NCBI GenBank assembly: GCA_905221605.1
Contig: CAJNDS010002517.1
Location: forward strand, 1-64,000
Direction: 5' to 3'
DNA length: 64,000 bases
Origin: Symbiodinium natans
Taxonomy: Eukaryota > Sar > Dinophyceae > Suessiales > Symbiodiniaceae
Shown in pieces: positions 1-9,444 of this stretch. The stretch's first letter is position 1; each line of letters opens with the position of its first letter. The notes under the pieces were generated by a model. The model was not told where the DNA came from, made no database searches, and saw nothing but the letters and a program-made list of their open reading frames with translations. Made by a program: the position numbers and the translations under genes.

Positions 1-198
1 TCGCCGCCCCTTTGCCTGGCTGAAGCCCTTGTAGACTCGCCTCAGGAGCGACAGACTGGGCCGCTCCCCGCGCAAGTTCCGCACCCGGGAACGGATGTCC
101 TCCCACGCGCAGCCATGCACCTCCCGCAGCACCACAACCTGGCGCTCAGTCGCGAAGTTGAGCGACCGTGGGTGCCTGACCTCCTGCACAAGGGGCAT
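1..198 (-). CDS. Tc1/IS630-like transposase, N-terminal part (unit 1)
   Basis: First 66 codons of the transposase described at 6195-7370, cut by the window edge. It carries the N-terminal helix-turn-helix-like segment (ATERQVVVLREVHGCAW). One substitution near base 50 changes Lys to Arg compared with the other copies. Whether the rest is intact cannot be seen. Confidence 0.7.
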   Translation of the reverse strand, partial: MPLVQEVRHPRSLNFATERQVVVLREVHGCAWEDIRSRVRNLRGERPSLSLLRRVYKGFSQAKGRR

Positions 199-363
199 GG
201 TGCCGAGACAGCTGCGAGGGCACGCATGTGGGCTGGTCCTGTCAGTACCTTCCGACGCTAGCAATGCATGGTCCTGCATGGTCAAGGCGTGAGGAACCAC
301 AGGACGCACCGCCATGCCCACCCAACTGCCTCGCGCACATGTCCCAAGATGCACAGCGCGAGA

Positions 364-685
364 GGACCCGAGATGCACACGGCGACCTGAGCGGCTCACG
401 CGTGAGGACCCAAAATGCACACGGCCCACCCAGGCTGCGCGCACGTTTGACCCAAAACGCACACAGCTTCGGACCCAAAACGCACACAGGACCCAAACGC
501 ACACGGCCCGGGCTGGCGCGACAAGGACCCAACCTGCACACGGTGACCGGAGCGGCTGACGCGTTCGGACCCAAAACGCACACGGCCCAGGCTGCGGCGC
601 ACGATTGGACCCAAAACGCACACGGCCTCGGACCGAAAATGCACACGGCGAGGGATGGCGCGATAGGACCCACAATGCACACGGC
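364..685. repeat. Iteron block, unit 1
   Basis: About ten direct copies of GGACCCAAAAYGCACACGG, irregularly spaced (18 to 42 bases), with GC-rich spacers. The block lies between the 3' end of the Rep gene and the 5' end of the transposase gene. Repeats of this kind are typical binding sites for a replication initiator or a transposase; either role is inference. A degenerate copy (GTCCCAAGATGCACAGCG) lies just left at about 342. Confidence 0.85.
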
Positions 686-853
686 CATGGAGACGCTAGC
701 ACCCATGCCGCGAGCGCAGACGCAGGAGCATGCGCCTACGCGTGTCGCATGATGTCGCCTGCGACTCTGGCACTCGAGCCGCCTCTTTTTGCGCCACCGT
801 GCTGGCTGGCTCCTGGGATGCAGTGGCTGTGAAACATGTCTCAGGCTGGACCC

Positions 854-2272
854 TCAGACCTGTGCCAAGATGTCAGGGAAGTGGACGAGGACGCGGTTGC
901 GCTCGGAGCCGAGCCAGTCATGCGCGCGCAGGAAGTCCAGGTTCCGTGTGCTGTTGTTGATGGTGACTGCCACAGGCACCGCAAAGGGGTACTTCCGGTA
1001 CGCGCACGTGCCGCCAGGAGTCGTGGCAAATTCGACACGCGTGTCGTACTTGCCCTGAAGTTTGTCCTGGTGCTCCGCAATGAACTTCAGGTCCCTCACA
1101 TCGTCCAGGATGATGCCATCATGGGTGTCCCTGTCAAAGGCGCGCATCCCCTCTGGGAAGATGTCGAGACTCCCCACTTTGAGCTCCAGCGCGCGCTTGA
1201 ACAAGGACTTCACCCACTCTGTTTTCCCTGTCTGGGAGGGCCCGTGGACGATGAGCAGTGGATAGCGTAGTCGATCTTCACGAAAGGTCGCCAACCATGC
1301 TTCTGCCGCGGGCACTGCCGGGAAAGCCCGGTACACCTCTGGGTTCGCTCGAAGCCTCTTCGTGGTGGCCTCGATGAGGGCGGCGTCAGCCAGGGCGGCC
1401 TCATGCTCGCGAACTGCATCCAGGTTGCGCTTCCGTGCCAGAACCCCGTCCCGCGTCAGGAAAAGGTACTGCTCGTACTTGGCCGATGTCAGCTTCCGCT
1501 GTTTCCACAGTGCTTCTGGCCATTTTCCGAGGACCTGGTAGGTTCGCCGAGCCTCAGTCCAGCATGGCTCGTAGTTGGCCGCGACGCAAGTCTCGCCGGA
1601 AGGCAAGCGCAGCGTCCCCACCTTGTCAGCCCACACGTAGAACATGCCGCGGTTGATGGACTGCTGCAGCTTGTTGCGGCAGACGCCCTCGCCGAGGTAG
1701 TCGTTGGGGCTGGCGTTGGGTCGCACGCCCTCAAAGATGAAGCGGGCGGAGCCGCAGTCCACTGCAGAAGTGAATTGGACCATGAGGTGCAGGTGGCAGT
1801 CGCCGCCGGAGGTCTGCTCCATCGTCGCCGCCCAGTGCTTGACAGTCCACGCCGTCACCGAGGCGGCCACAAAGACGCAGAACCTCTGCCATGCACCAGG
1901 CGCCTCCCCGGCCGGCCAGCTTTGATATGTCAGGAGCACCGCCTCGGAGCGAATGCGCAAGCCTTCGCGCCCGTTAGTGACGGCACTGCTTGCGGACACT
2001 GGCCCTGCCTGCGCATGGGCAGGTCGGCCTGGCGGCTTTGTGCCCTGGCTCGCCTGGACCCACGCATCCCTTGCAGCATTCAGGCGCTGCGCGTCTGCGG
2101 CTGCGCCGCCCTTGTCGGGATGCACCTTGATGGACACGCGCCGGAAGACCCGCGTCACCTCGACATCTGTCGACTCCCGCGTGAGGGTCACCTGCAGCCC
2201 GTAGGCACCGGCCAGAGCCAGCAACAAGGTCACCAGCGCACGCTTAGCGCGTTGCTTCAGGTTGGCAGGCAT
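854..2272 (-). CDS. Rep-like protein: J-domain-like, HUH nickase, SF3-type helicase (unit 1)
   Basis: The domain reading is given under the 8026-9444 copy. This copy is intact and ends with the usual FPDILAQV. It has Pro where the other copies have Leu in RKYLFAV, close to helicase motif C. It shares an Asn (CRNKLQQ) with unit 4, where units 2 and 3 have Lys. The start chosen is the Met of MPANLKQR. The frame stays open to 2419 (MRLFGTPL), but that upstream part is out of frame in unit 2. Confidence 0.8.
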   Translation of the reverse strand: MPANLKQRAKRALVTLLLALAGAYGLQVTLTRESTDVEVTRVFRRVSIKVHPDKGGAAADAQRLNAARDAWVQASQGTKPPGRPAHAQAGPVSASSAVTNGREGLRIRSEAVLLTYQSWPAGEAPGAWQRFCVFVAASVTAWTVKHWAATMEQTSGGDCHLHLMVQFTSAVDCGSARFIFEGVRPNASPNDYLGEGVCRNKLQQSINRGMFYVWADKVGTLRLPSGETCVAANYEPCWTEARRTYQVLGKWPEALWKQRKLTSAKYEQYLFLTRDGVLARKRNLDAVREHEAALADAALIEATTKRLRANPEVYRAFPAVPAAEAWLATFREDRLRYPLLIVHGPSQTGKTEWVKSLFKRALELKVGSLDIFPEGMRAFDRDTHDGIILDDVRDLKFIAEHQDKLQGKYDTRVEFATTPGGTCAYRKYPFAVPVAVTINNSTRNLDFLRAHDWLGSERNRVLVHFPDILAQV

Positions 2273-2492
2273 GGCGCAAGTGGCTAGAGGAGGCCGTCGG
2301 CTTCGAAAAATGCTTCCGGAAGGCACCCCCGGGCCGAAAGTTTCGACCCACGGCACATGTTGGATGGCACGCAAACAGTGAAGGCTCCCGCGGAGTAGCG
2401 GAGTGCCGAAAAGTCGCATTTTCCCTGCGCCTGCTAGCGGAGAAATTAATACCCCGTTTTAAAAATATAGTACAAAAGAAGCTCCGGAGGAG

Positions 2493-2534
2493 GCCCCCAG
2501 CCCCATTGTGTCAGGAGTCTATGGGGAAGAGGGC
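2493..2534. other. Candidate origin stem-loop, unit 1
   Basis: GCCCCCAGCCCCAT and ATGGGGAAGAGGGC flank a 14-base loop (TGTGTCAGGAGTCT). The inner six pairs are perfect, then an internal mismatch, then four or five more pairs. It lies between the Rep 5' end and the next transposase 3' end. Rep-class nickases usually cut in such a loop; that role is inference. Confidence 0.45.
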
Positions 2535-2646
2535 GGGGTAAGGGCGTCAGAACCCCAAGATGTCGGTGGGTCGAACTATCGGCCCGGCGCAGCATGCGTT
2601 TTGGCGGCGAGAGTCCGTGGCATGCACAGTGCGGGTGAAACGCCTG

Positions 2647-3762
2647 CTAGGATCTGGCCATGCCGCCCTTCTTCGACACGACCTCCTTGCAGGTCTTTTT
2701 GAAGCCCGCGGCTATGTGCGAGGCCACCCTTTGGGCACGCTGTGAGGCCAAAACCGCGCGGACTCGCGCCTTGAAGGCAGCATGCCGATGGGCGGGCGCT
2801 TGCGGCGGAGGTCTTCCCGATCCAGGTGGCGGAGGCGCCTTCGCAGCCACGCCCAGAACTTCTCCACAGGGTTCAGGTCCGGCGATGATGCCGGGACCGG
2901 CCAGAGCGTGATGTTTTTGGCCGCCATGGCATGCCTGCTGGCGGCCGTGTGCAGGAAGGCCTCATTGTCGCACAAGACCTTCCAGGACCACGCGGCACCA
3001 CTCCTCTGCAGTGAACTTGCGTGCTTTGTGGAAGGCGACTGTGCGGAAGCCCCCTTCTGACAGCCCACCCCAGAGTGGCACGGCTCGAGCACGTGGCACC
3101 TGTGACAGGTACGGGTTCTGTCCAGCCAGCCGCTCCATTCCAGCCTCCCCGCGCTGCCGCCACATGTAGCCATCCCCGTGGGCGCAATAATTGCGGCGGT
3201 CCGTGGGATCCCGTGGCGGTAGCGACAGCAGGACCCCATCCATGGAGAAGGAAAGCTTCTCTCGCAGGCGGGCCCGACTGAGCTGCACCACGCTCCGTGC
3301 AAAGCGGAGGCGCTCCTGCCGGCGTTCTGCACTGTACTTGCGCTTCTGCGCTTTCGGAAGCCAGAAGTATCCCTGGCGACGCAGTGCCTTGCGGATGGCC
3401 GACTCATCCAGCTGCACACCCCGCTTCGCGAGCAGTTCTCGCTGCAAGGTGCCAGAGGTGCAGACACAGTGCATGCGCAGGGCGAGCAAGCGCTGCACCA
3501 GGAACTTCTGCACGGCCTTGGTAGCTTTGACGGGTCGGCGACCGCAGTTCTGGTACTTGTACGGTCGCCGCCCCTTTGCCTGGCTGAAGCCCTTGTAGAC
3601 TCGCTTCAGGAGCGACAGACTGGGCCGCTCCCCGCGCAAGTTCCGCACCCGGGAACGGATGTCCTCCCACGCGCAGCCATGCACCTCCCGCAGCACCACA
3701 ACCTGGCGCTCAGTCGCGAAGTTGAGCGACCGTGGGTGCCTGACCTCCTGCACAAGGGGCAT
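2647..3762 (-). pseudogene. Tc1/IS630-like transposase, frameshifted (unit 2)
   Basis: Same gene as at 6195-7370. A 59-base deletion near 2986, between the first and second catalytic Asp, shifts the frame into an early stop at 2962. A second, 1-base deletion near 2779 would bring the frame back (59+1 = 60), but only after that stop. The regions coding for the second Asp and the Glu are still present in another frame. The deletion removes a segment bounded by GG on both sides, consistent with a short-homology deletion. Confidence 0.88.
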
Positions 3763-3805
3763 GGTGCCGAGACAGCTGCGAGGGCACGCATGTGGGCTGG
3801 TCCTG

Positions 3806-5821
3806 TCAGTACCTTCCGACGCTAGCAATGCATGGTCCTGCATGGTCAAGGCGTGAGGAACCACAGGACGCACCGCCATGCCCACCCAACTGCCTCGCGC
3901 ACATGTCCCAAGATGCACAGCGCGAGAGGACCCGAGATGCACACGGCGACCTGAGCGGCTCACGCGTGAGGACCCAAAATGCACACGACCCACCCAGGCT
4001 GCGCGCACGTTTGACCCAAAACGCACACAGCTTCGGACCCAAAACGCACACAGGACCCAAACGCACACGGCCCGGGCTGGCGCGACAAGGACCCAACCTG
4101 CACACGGTGACCGGAGCGGCTGACGCGTTCGGACCCAAAACGCACACGGCCCAGGCTGCGGCGCACGATTGGACCCAAAACGCACACGGCCTCGGACCGA
4201 AAATGCACACGGCCAGGGATGGCGCGATAGGACCCACAATGCACACGGCCATGGAGACGCTAGCACCCATGCCGCGAGCGCAGACGCAGGAGCATGCGCC
4301 TACGCGTGTCGCATGATGTCGCCTGCGACTCTGGCACTCGAGCCGCCTCTTTTTGCGCCACCGTGCTGGCTGGCTCCTGGGATGCAGTGGCTGTGAAACA
4401 TGTCTCAGGCTTGCCAAGATGTCAGGGAAGTGGACGAGGACGCGGTTGCGCTCGGAGCCGAGCCAGTCATGCGCGCGCAGGAAGTCCAGGTTCCGTGTGC
4501 TGTTGTTGATGGTGACTGCCACAGGCACCGCAAAGAGGTACTTCCGGTACGCGCACGTGCCGCCAGGAGTCGTGGCAAATTCGACACGCGTGTCGTACTT
4601 GCCCTGAAGTTTGTCCTGGTGCTCCGCAATGAACTTCAGGTCCCTCACATCGTCCAGGATGATGCCATCATGGGTGTCCCTGTCAAAGGCGCGCATCCCC
4701 TCTGGGAAGATGTCGAGACTCCCCACTTTGAGCTCCAGCGCGCGCTTGAACAAGGACTTCACCCACTCTGTTTTCCCTGTCTGGGAGGGCCCGTGGACGA
4801 TGAGCAGTGGATAGCGTAGTCGATCTTCACGAAACGTCGCCAACCATGCTTCTGCCGCGGGCACTGCCGGGAAAGCCCGGTACACCTCTGGGTTCGCTCG
4901 AAGCCTCTTCGTGGTGGCCTCGATGAGGGCGGCGTCAGCCAGGGCGGCCTCATGCTCGCGAACTGCATCCAGGTTGCGCTTCCGTGCCAGAACCCCGTCC
5001 CGCGTCAGGAAAAGGTACTGCTCGTACTTGGCCGATGTCAGCTTCCGCTGTTTCCACAGTGCTTCTGGCCATTTTCCGAGGACCTGGTAGGTTCGCCGAG
5101 CCTCAGTCCAGCATGGCTCGTAGTTGGCCGCGACGCAAGTCTCGCCGGAAGGCAAGCGCAGCGTCCCCACCTTGTCAGCCCACACGTAGAACATGCCGCG
5201 GTTGATGGACTGCTGCAGCTTCTTGCGGCAGACGCCCTCGCCGAGGTAGTCGTTGGGGCTGGCGTTGGGTCGCACACCCTCAAAGATGAAGCGGGCGGAG
5301 CCGCAGTCCACTGCAGAAGTGAATTGGACCATGAGGTGCAGGTGGCAGTCGCCGCCAGAGGTCTGCTCCATCGTCGCCGCCCAGTGCTTGACAGTCCACG
5401 CCGTCACCGAGGCGGCCACAAAGACGCAGAACCGCTGCCATGCACCAGGCGCCTCCCCGGCCGGCCAGCTTTGATATGTCAGGAGCACCGCCTCGGAGCG
5501 AATGCGCAAGCCTTCGCGCCCGTTAGTGACGGCACTGCTTGCGGACACTGGCCCTGCCTGCGCATGGGCAGGTCGGCCTGGCGGCTTTGTGCCCTGGCTC
5601 GCCTGGACCCACGCATCCCTTGCAGCATTCAGGCGCTGCGCGTCTGCGGCTGCGCCGCCCTTGTCGGGATGCACCTTGATGGACACTCGCCGGAAGACCC
5701 GCGTCACCTCGACATCTGTCGACTCCCGCGTGAGGGTCACCTGCAGCCCGTAGGCACCGGCCAGAGCCAGCAACAAGGTCACCAGCGCACGCTTAGCGCG
5801 TTGCTTCAGGTTGGCAGGCAT
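3806..5821 (-). CDS. Rep-like protein with lost stop codon (unit 2)
   Basis: All Rep motifs are present (see the 8026-9444 copy). A 15-base deletion at about 4410 removes the stop after FPDILA, so the frame runs on through the iteron block for about 190 more residues. That tail consists of iteron-encoded Cys/Val/Gly-rich repeats (for example CVLGPNASA), so it is read-through, not a real domain. A 1-base deletion near 5921 puts the sequence upstream of MPANLKQR out of frame; this supports MPANLKQR as the start. It may be a pseudogene. Confidence 0.7.
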   Translation of the reverse strand: MPANLKQRAKRALVTLLLALAGAYGLQVTLTRESTDVEVTRVFRRVSIKVHPDKGGAAADAQRLNAARDAWVQASQGTKPPGRPAHAQAGPVSASSAVTNGREGLRIRSEAVLLTYQSWPAGEAPGAWQRFCVFVAASVTAWTVKHWAATMEQTSGGDCHLHLMVQFTSAVDCGSARFIFEGVRPNASPNDYLGEGVCRKKLQQSINRGMFYVWADKVGTLRLPSGETCVAANYEPCWTEARRTYQVLGKWPEALWKQRKLTSAKYEQYLFLTRDGVLARKRNLDAVREHEAALADAALIEATTKRLRANPEVYRAFPAVPAAEAWLATFREDRLRYPLLIVHGPSQTGKTEWVKSLFKRALELKVGSLDIFPEGMRAFDRDTHDGIILDDVRDLKFIAEHQDKLQGKYDTRVEFATTPGGTCAYRKYLFAVPVAVTINNSTRNLDFLRAHDWLGSERNRVLVHFPDILASLRHVSQPLHPRSQPARWRKKRRLECQSRRRHHATRVGACSCVCARGMGASVSMAVCIVGPIAPSLAVCIFGPRPCAFWVQSCAAAWAVCVLGPNASAAPVTVCRLGPCRASPGRVRLGPVCVLGPKLCAFWVKRARSLGGSCAFWVLTREPLRSPCASRVLSRCASWDMCARQLGGHGGASCGSSRLDHAGPCIASVGRY
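3928..4249. repeat. Iteron block, unit 2
   Basis: Same ten-copy GGACCCAAAAYGCACACGG block as in unit 1, with rare substitutions (for example CACGACCC for CACGGCCC at about 3986). Here it is also translated as the tail of the Rep read-through frame. Confidence 0.85.
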
Positions 5822-6040
5822 GGCGCAAGTGGCTAGAGGAGGCCGTCGGCTTCGAAAAATGCTTCCGGAAGGCACCCCCGGGCCGAAAGTTTCGACCCAC
5901 GGCACATGTTGGATGGCACGCAACAGTGAAGGCTCCCGCGGAGTAGCGGAGTGCCGAAAAGTCGCATTTTCCCTGCGCCTGCTAGCGGAGAAATTAATAC
6001 CCCGTTTTAAAAATATAGTACTATAGAAGCTCCGGAGGAG

Positions 6041-6082
6041 GCCCCCAGCCCCATTGTGTCAGGAGTCTATGGGGAAGAGGGC
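6041..6082. other. Candidate origin stem-loop, unit 2
   Basis: Identical stem and loop to the one at 2493-2534, followed by the GGCGGGGTAAGG stretch. Confidence 0.45.
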
Positions 6083-6194
6083 GGGGTAAGGGCGTCAGAA
6101 CCCCAAGATGTCGGTGGGTCGAACTATCGGCCCGGCGCAGCATGCGTTTTGGCGGCGAGAGTCCGTGGCATGCACAGTGCGGGTGAAACGCCTG

Positions 6195-7370
6195 CTAGGA
6201 TCTGGCCATGCCGCCCTTCTTCGACACGACCTCCTTGCAGGTCTTTTTGAAGCCCGCGGCTATGTGCGAGGCCACCCTTTGGGCACGCTGTGAGGCCAAA
6301 ACCGCGCGGACTCGCGCCTTGAAGGCCAGCATGCCGATGGGCGGGCGCTTGCGGCGGAGGTCTTCCCGATCCAGGTGGCGGAGGCGCCTTCGCAGCCACG
6401 CCCAGAACTTCTCCACAGGGTTCAGGTCCGGCGATGATGCCGGGACCGGCCAGAGCGTGATGTTTTTGGCCGCCATGGCATGCCTGCTGGCGGCCGTGTG
6501 CAGGAAGGCCTCATTGTCGCACAAGACCTTCCAGGGGCCGTGTCGCTGCACTGGCTGCAGCGCTGTTATGGCGGCCTGGAGCTTCCCGGTCTGGACCACG
6601 CGGCACCACTCCTCTGCAGTGAACTTGCGTGCTTTGTGGAAGGCGACTGTGCGGAAGCCCCCTTCTGACAGCCCACCCCAGAGTGGCACGGCTCGAGCAC
6701 GTGGCACCTGTGACGGGTACGGGTTCTGTCCAGCCAGCCGCTCCATTCCAGCCTCCCCGCGCTGCCGCCACATGTAGCCATCCCCGTGGGCGCAATAATT
6801 GCGGCGGTCCGTGGGATCCCGTGGCGGTAGCGACAGCAGGACCCCATCCATGGAGAAGGAAAGCTTCTCTCGCAGGCGGGCCCGACTGAGCTGCACCACG
6901 CTCCGTGCAAAGCGGAGGCGCTCCTGCCGGCGTTCTGCACTGTACTTGCGCTTCTGCGCTTTCGGAAGCCAGAAGTATCCCTGGCGACGCAGTGCCTTGC
7001 GGATGGCCGACTCATCCAGCTGCACACCCCGCTTCGCGAGCAGTTCTCGCTGCAAGGTGCCAGAGGTGCAGACACAGTGCATGCGCAGGGCGAGCAAGCG
7101 CTGCACCAGGAACTTCTGCACGGCCTTGGTAGCTTTGACGGGTCGGCGACCGCAGTTCTGGTACTTGTACGGTCGCCGCCCCTTTGCCTGGCTGAAGCCC
7201 TTGTAGACTCGCTTCAGGAGCGACAGACTGGGCCGCTCCCCGCGCAAGTTCCGCACCCGGGAACGGATGTCCTCCCACGCGCAGCCATGCACCTCCCGCA
7301 GCACCACAACCTGGCGCTCAGTCGCGAAGTTGAGCGACCGTGGGTGCCTGACCTCCTGCACAAGGGGCAT
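6195..7370 (-). CDS. Tc1/mariner (IS630)-superfamily DD34E transposase (unit 3)
   Basis: A cut-and-paste type DDE transposase of about 391 residues from the Met of MPLVQEVRHPRS. Two helix-turn-helix-like parts come first (LREVHGCAWEDIRSRV, then SGTLQRELLAKRGVQ...IRKALRRQG). The catalytic residues follow: Asp in LSFSMDGVLL, Asp in VLCDNEAFLH, Glu in SPDLNPVEKFWAWL, with exactly 34 residues between the second Asp and Glu, the Tc1 spacing. The C terminus is Lys/Arg-rich. The frame remains open for 168 codons upstream, but those come from the iteron block (repeated CAFWV, VRFGS), so I exclude them; MQDHALLASEG is another possible start. It is the upstream neighbour of the next minus-strand gene set and lies downstream of Rep in the transcription direction. 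Confidence 0.88.
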   Translation of the reverse strand: MPLVQEVRHPRSLNFATERQVVVLREVHGCAWEDIRSRVRNLRGERPSLSLLKRVYKGFSQAKGRRPYKYQNCGRRPVKATKAVQKFLVQRLLALRMHCVCTSGTLQRELLAKRGVQLDESAIRKALRRQGYFWLPKAQKRKYSAERRQERLRFARSVVQLSRARLREKLSFSMDGVLLSLPPRDPTDRRNYCAHGDGYMWRQRGEAGMERLAGQNPYPSQVPRARAVPLWGGLSEGGFRTVAFHKARKFTAEEWCRVVQTGKLQAAITALQPVQRHGPWKVLCDNEAFLHTAASRHAMAAKNITLWPVPASSPDLNPVEKFWAWLRRRLRHLDREDLRRKRPPIGMLAFKARVRAVLASQRAQRVASHIAAGFKKTCKEVVSKKGGMARS

Positions 7371-7535
7371 GGTGCCGAGACAGCTGCGAGGGCACGCATG
7401 TGGGCTGGTCCTGTCAGTACCTTCCGACGCTAGCAATGCATGGTCCTGCATGGTCAAGGCGTGAGGAACCACAGGACGCACCGCCATGCCCACCCAACTG
7501 CCTCGCGCACATGTCCCAAGATGCACAGCGCGAGA

Positions 7536-7857
7536 GGACCCGAGATGCACACGGCGACCTGAGCGGCTCACGCGTGAGGACCCAAAATGCACACGGCCCA
7601 CCCAGGCTGCGCGCACGTTTGACCCAAAACGCACACAGCTTCGGACCCAAAACGCACACAGGACCCAAACGCACACGGCCCGGGCTGGCGCGACAAGGAC
7701 CCAACCTGCACACGGTGACCGGAGCGGCTGACGCGTTCGGACCCAAAACGCACACGGCCCAGGCTGCGGCGCACGATTGGACCCAAAACGCACACGGCCT
7801 CGGACCGAAAATGCACACGGCCAGGGATGGCGCGATAGGACCCACAATGCACACGGC
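7536..7857. repeat. Iteron block, unit 3
   Basis: Ten copies of GGACCCAAAAYGCACACGG, directly upstream of the transposase reading frame and about 170 bases beyond the Rep stop codon. Confidence 0.85.
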
Positions 7858-8025
7858 CATGGAGACGCTAGCACCCATGCCGCGAGCGCAGACGCAGGAG
7901 CATGCGCCTACGCGTGTCGCATGATGTCGCCTGCGACTCTGGCACTCGAGCCGCCTCTTTTTGCGCCACCGTGCTGGCTGGCTCCTGGGATGCAGTGGCT
8001 GTGAAACATGTCTCAGGCTGGACCC

Positions 8026-9444
8026 TCAGACCTGTGCCAAGATGTCAGGGAAGTGGACGAGGACGCGGTTGCGCTCGGAGCCGAGCCAGTCATGCGCGCG
8101 CAGGAAGTCCAGGTTCCGTGTGCTGTTGTTGATGGTGACTGCCACAGGCACCGCAAAGAGGTACTTCCGGTACGCGCACGTGCCGCCAGGAGTCGTGGCA
8201 AATTCGACACGCGTGTCGTACTTGCCCTGAAGTTTGTCCTGGTGCTCCGCAATGAACTTCAGGTCCCTCACATCGTCCAGGATGATGCCATCATGGGTGT
8301 CCCTGTCAAAGGCGCGCATCCCCTCTGGGAAGATGTCGAGACTCCCCACTTTGAGCTCCAGCGCGCGCTTGAACAAGGACTTCACCCACTCTGTTTTCCC
8401 TGTCTGGGAGGGCCCGTGGACGATGAGCAGTGGATAGCGTAGTCGATCTTCACGAAAGGTCGCCAACCATGCTTCTGCCGCGGGCACTGCCGGGAAAGCC
8501 CGGTACACCTCTGGGTTCGCTCGAAGCCTCTTCGTGGTGGCCTCGATGAGGGCGGCGTCAGCCAGGGCGGCCTCATGCTCGCGAACTGCATCCAGGTTGC
8601 GCTTCCGTGCCAGAACCCCGTCCCGCGTCAGGAAAAGGTACTGCTCGTACTTGGCCGATGTCAGCTTCCGCTGTTTCCACAGTGCTTCTGGCCATTTTCC
8701 GAGGACCTGGTAGGTTCGCCGAGCCTCAGTCCAGCATGGCTCGTAGTTGGCCGCGACGCAAGTCTCGCCGGAAGGCAAGCGCAGCGTCCCCACCTTGTCA
8801 GCCCACACGTAGAACATGCCGCGGTTGATGGACTGCTGCAGCTTCTTGCGGCAGACGCCCTCGCCGAGGTAGTCGTTGGGGCTGGCGTTGGGTCGCACAC
8901 CCTCAAAGATGAAGCGGGCGGAGCCGCAGTCCACTGCAGAAGTGAATTGGACCATGAGGTGCAGGTGGCAGTCGCCGCCAGAGGTCTGCTCCATCGTCGC
9001 CGCCCAGTGCTTGACAGTCCACGCCGTCACCGAGGCGGCCACAAAGACGCAGAACCGCTGCCATGCACCAGGCGCCTCCCCGGCCGGCCAGCTTTGATAT
9101 GTCAGGAGCACCGCCTCGGAGCGAATGCGCAAGCCTTCGCGCCCGTTAGTGACGGCACTGCTTGCGGACACTGGCCCTGCCTGCGCATGGGCAGGTCGGC
9201 CTGGCGGCTTTGTGCCCTGGCTCGCCTGGACCCACGCATCCCTTGCAGCATTCAGGCGCTGCGCGTCTGCGGCTGCGCCGCCCTTGTCGGGATGCACCTT
9301 GATGGACACTCGCCGGAAGACCCGCGTCACCTCGACATCTGTCGACTCCCGCGTGAGGGTCACCTGCAGCCCGTAGGCACCGGCCAGAGCCAGCAACAAG
9401 GTCACCAGCGCACGCTTAGCGCGTTGCTTCAGGTTGGCAGGCAT
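8026..9444 (-). CDS. Rep-like protein: J-domain-like, HUH nickase, SF3-type helicase (unit 3)
   Basis: About 472 residues from the Met of MPANLKQR. Order: a hydrophobic stretch (VTLLLALAGAYGL); a J-domain-like segment with HPD (FRRVSIKVHPDKGG); Rep motif I (VLLTYQS); the HUH pair (DCHLHLMVQF); a motif III candidate (MFYVWADKVG), where Tyr and Lys are five residues apart rather than the usual three; then a helicase part with Walker A (HGPSQTGKTEW), Walker B (GIILDDV) and a motif C-like TINNS. This order matches replication initiators of the CRESS-DNA/geminivirus type, which nick an origin and unwind DNA. A J domain in front of an origin-binding and SF3 helicase region is also known from polyomavirus large T antigen, so the combination here is notable. 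It is part of a tandem genomic array with a transposase; I treat it as a transposon or endogenous replicon gene, not as an active virus. The frame is open upstream to 9591. Confidence 0.85.
   Translation of the reverse strand: MPANLKQRAKRALVTLLLALAGAYGLQVTLTRESTDVEVTRVFRRVSIKVHPDKGGAAADAQRLNAARDAWVQASQGTKPPGRPAHAQAGPVSASSAVTNGREGLRIRSEAVLLTYQSWPAGEAPGAWQRFCVFVAASVTAWTVKHWAATMEQTSGGDCHLHLMVQFTSAVDCGSARFIFEGVRPNASPNDYLGEGVCRKKLQQSINRGMFYVWADKVGTLRLPSGETCVAANYEPCWTEARRTYQVLGKWPEALWKQRKLTSAKYEQYLFLTRDGVLARKRNLDAVREHEAALADAALIEATTKRLRANPEVYRAFPAVPAAEAWLATFREDRLRYPLLIVHGPSQTGKTEWVKSLFKRALELKVGSLDIFPEGMRAFDRDTHDGIILDDVRDLKFIAEHQDKLQGKYDTRVEFATTPGGTCAYRKYLFAVPVAVTINNSTRNLDFLRAHDWLGSERNRVLVHFPDILAQV

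Larger units (their letters stand above)
1..2592 (-). mobile_element. Array unit 1 (left-truncated by window)
   Basis: Contains the 5' part of a transposase gene, the iteron block, a complete Rep gene and the intergenic stem-loop. It differs from units 2-4 just upstream of the stem-loop: TATAGTACAAAAG replaces the palindrome TATAGTACTATA. Confidence 0.9.
2593..6140 (-). mobile_element. Array unit 2 (decayed, 3548 bases)
   Basis: The shortest unit, 76 bases under full length. The transposase is broken by 59- and 1-base deletions. A 15-base deletion removes the Rep stop codon, and one base is missing upstream of the Rep start near 5921. The palindrome TATAGTACTATA is at 6014-6025. Confidence 0.9.

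Noticed and set aside
364-685. CRISPR-like array
   Set aside because: Spacing is irregular, units vary, and the genome is eukaryotic. Iterons explain it better.
1403-2287. Plus-strand 294-codon frame across the Rep gene, repeated in each unit
   Set aside because: Shadow of the GC-rich Rep gene; Rep motifs are clear on the minus strand.
3763-4266. N-terminal extension of the transposase frames into the iteron block
   Set aside because: The residues (CAFWV, VRFGS) are the iterons read in one frame; the DDE transposase part starts after them.
3806-4409. Rep tail of about 190 residues in unit 2 as a new domain
   Set aside because: It exists only because a 15-base deletion removed the stop; the other three units end normally.
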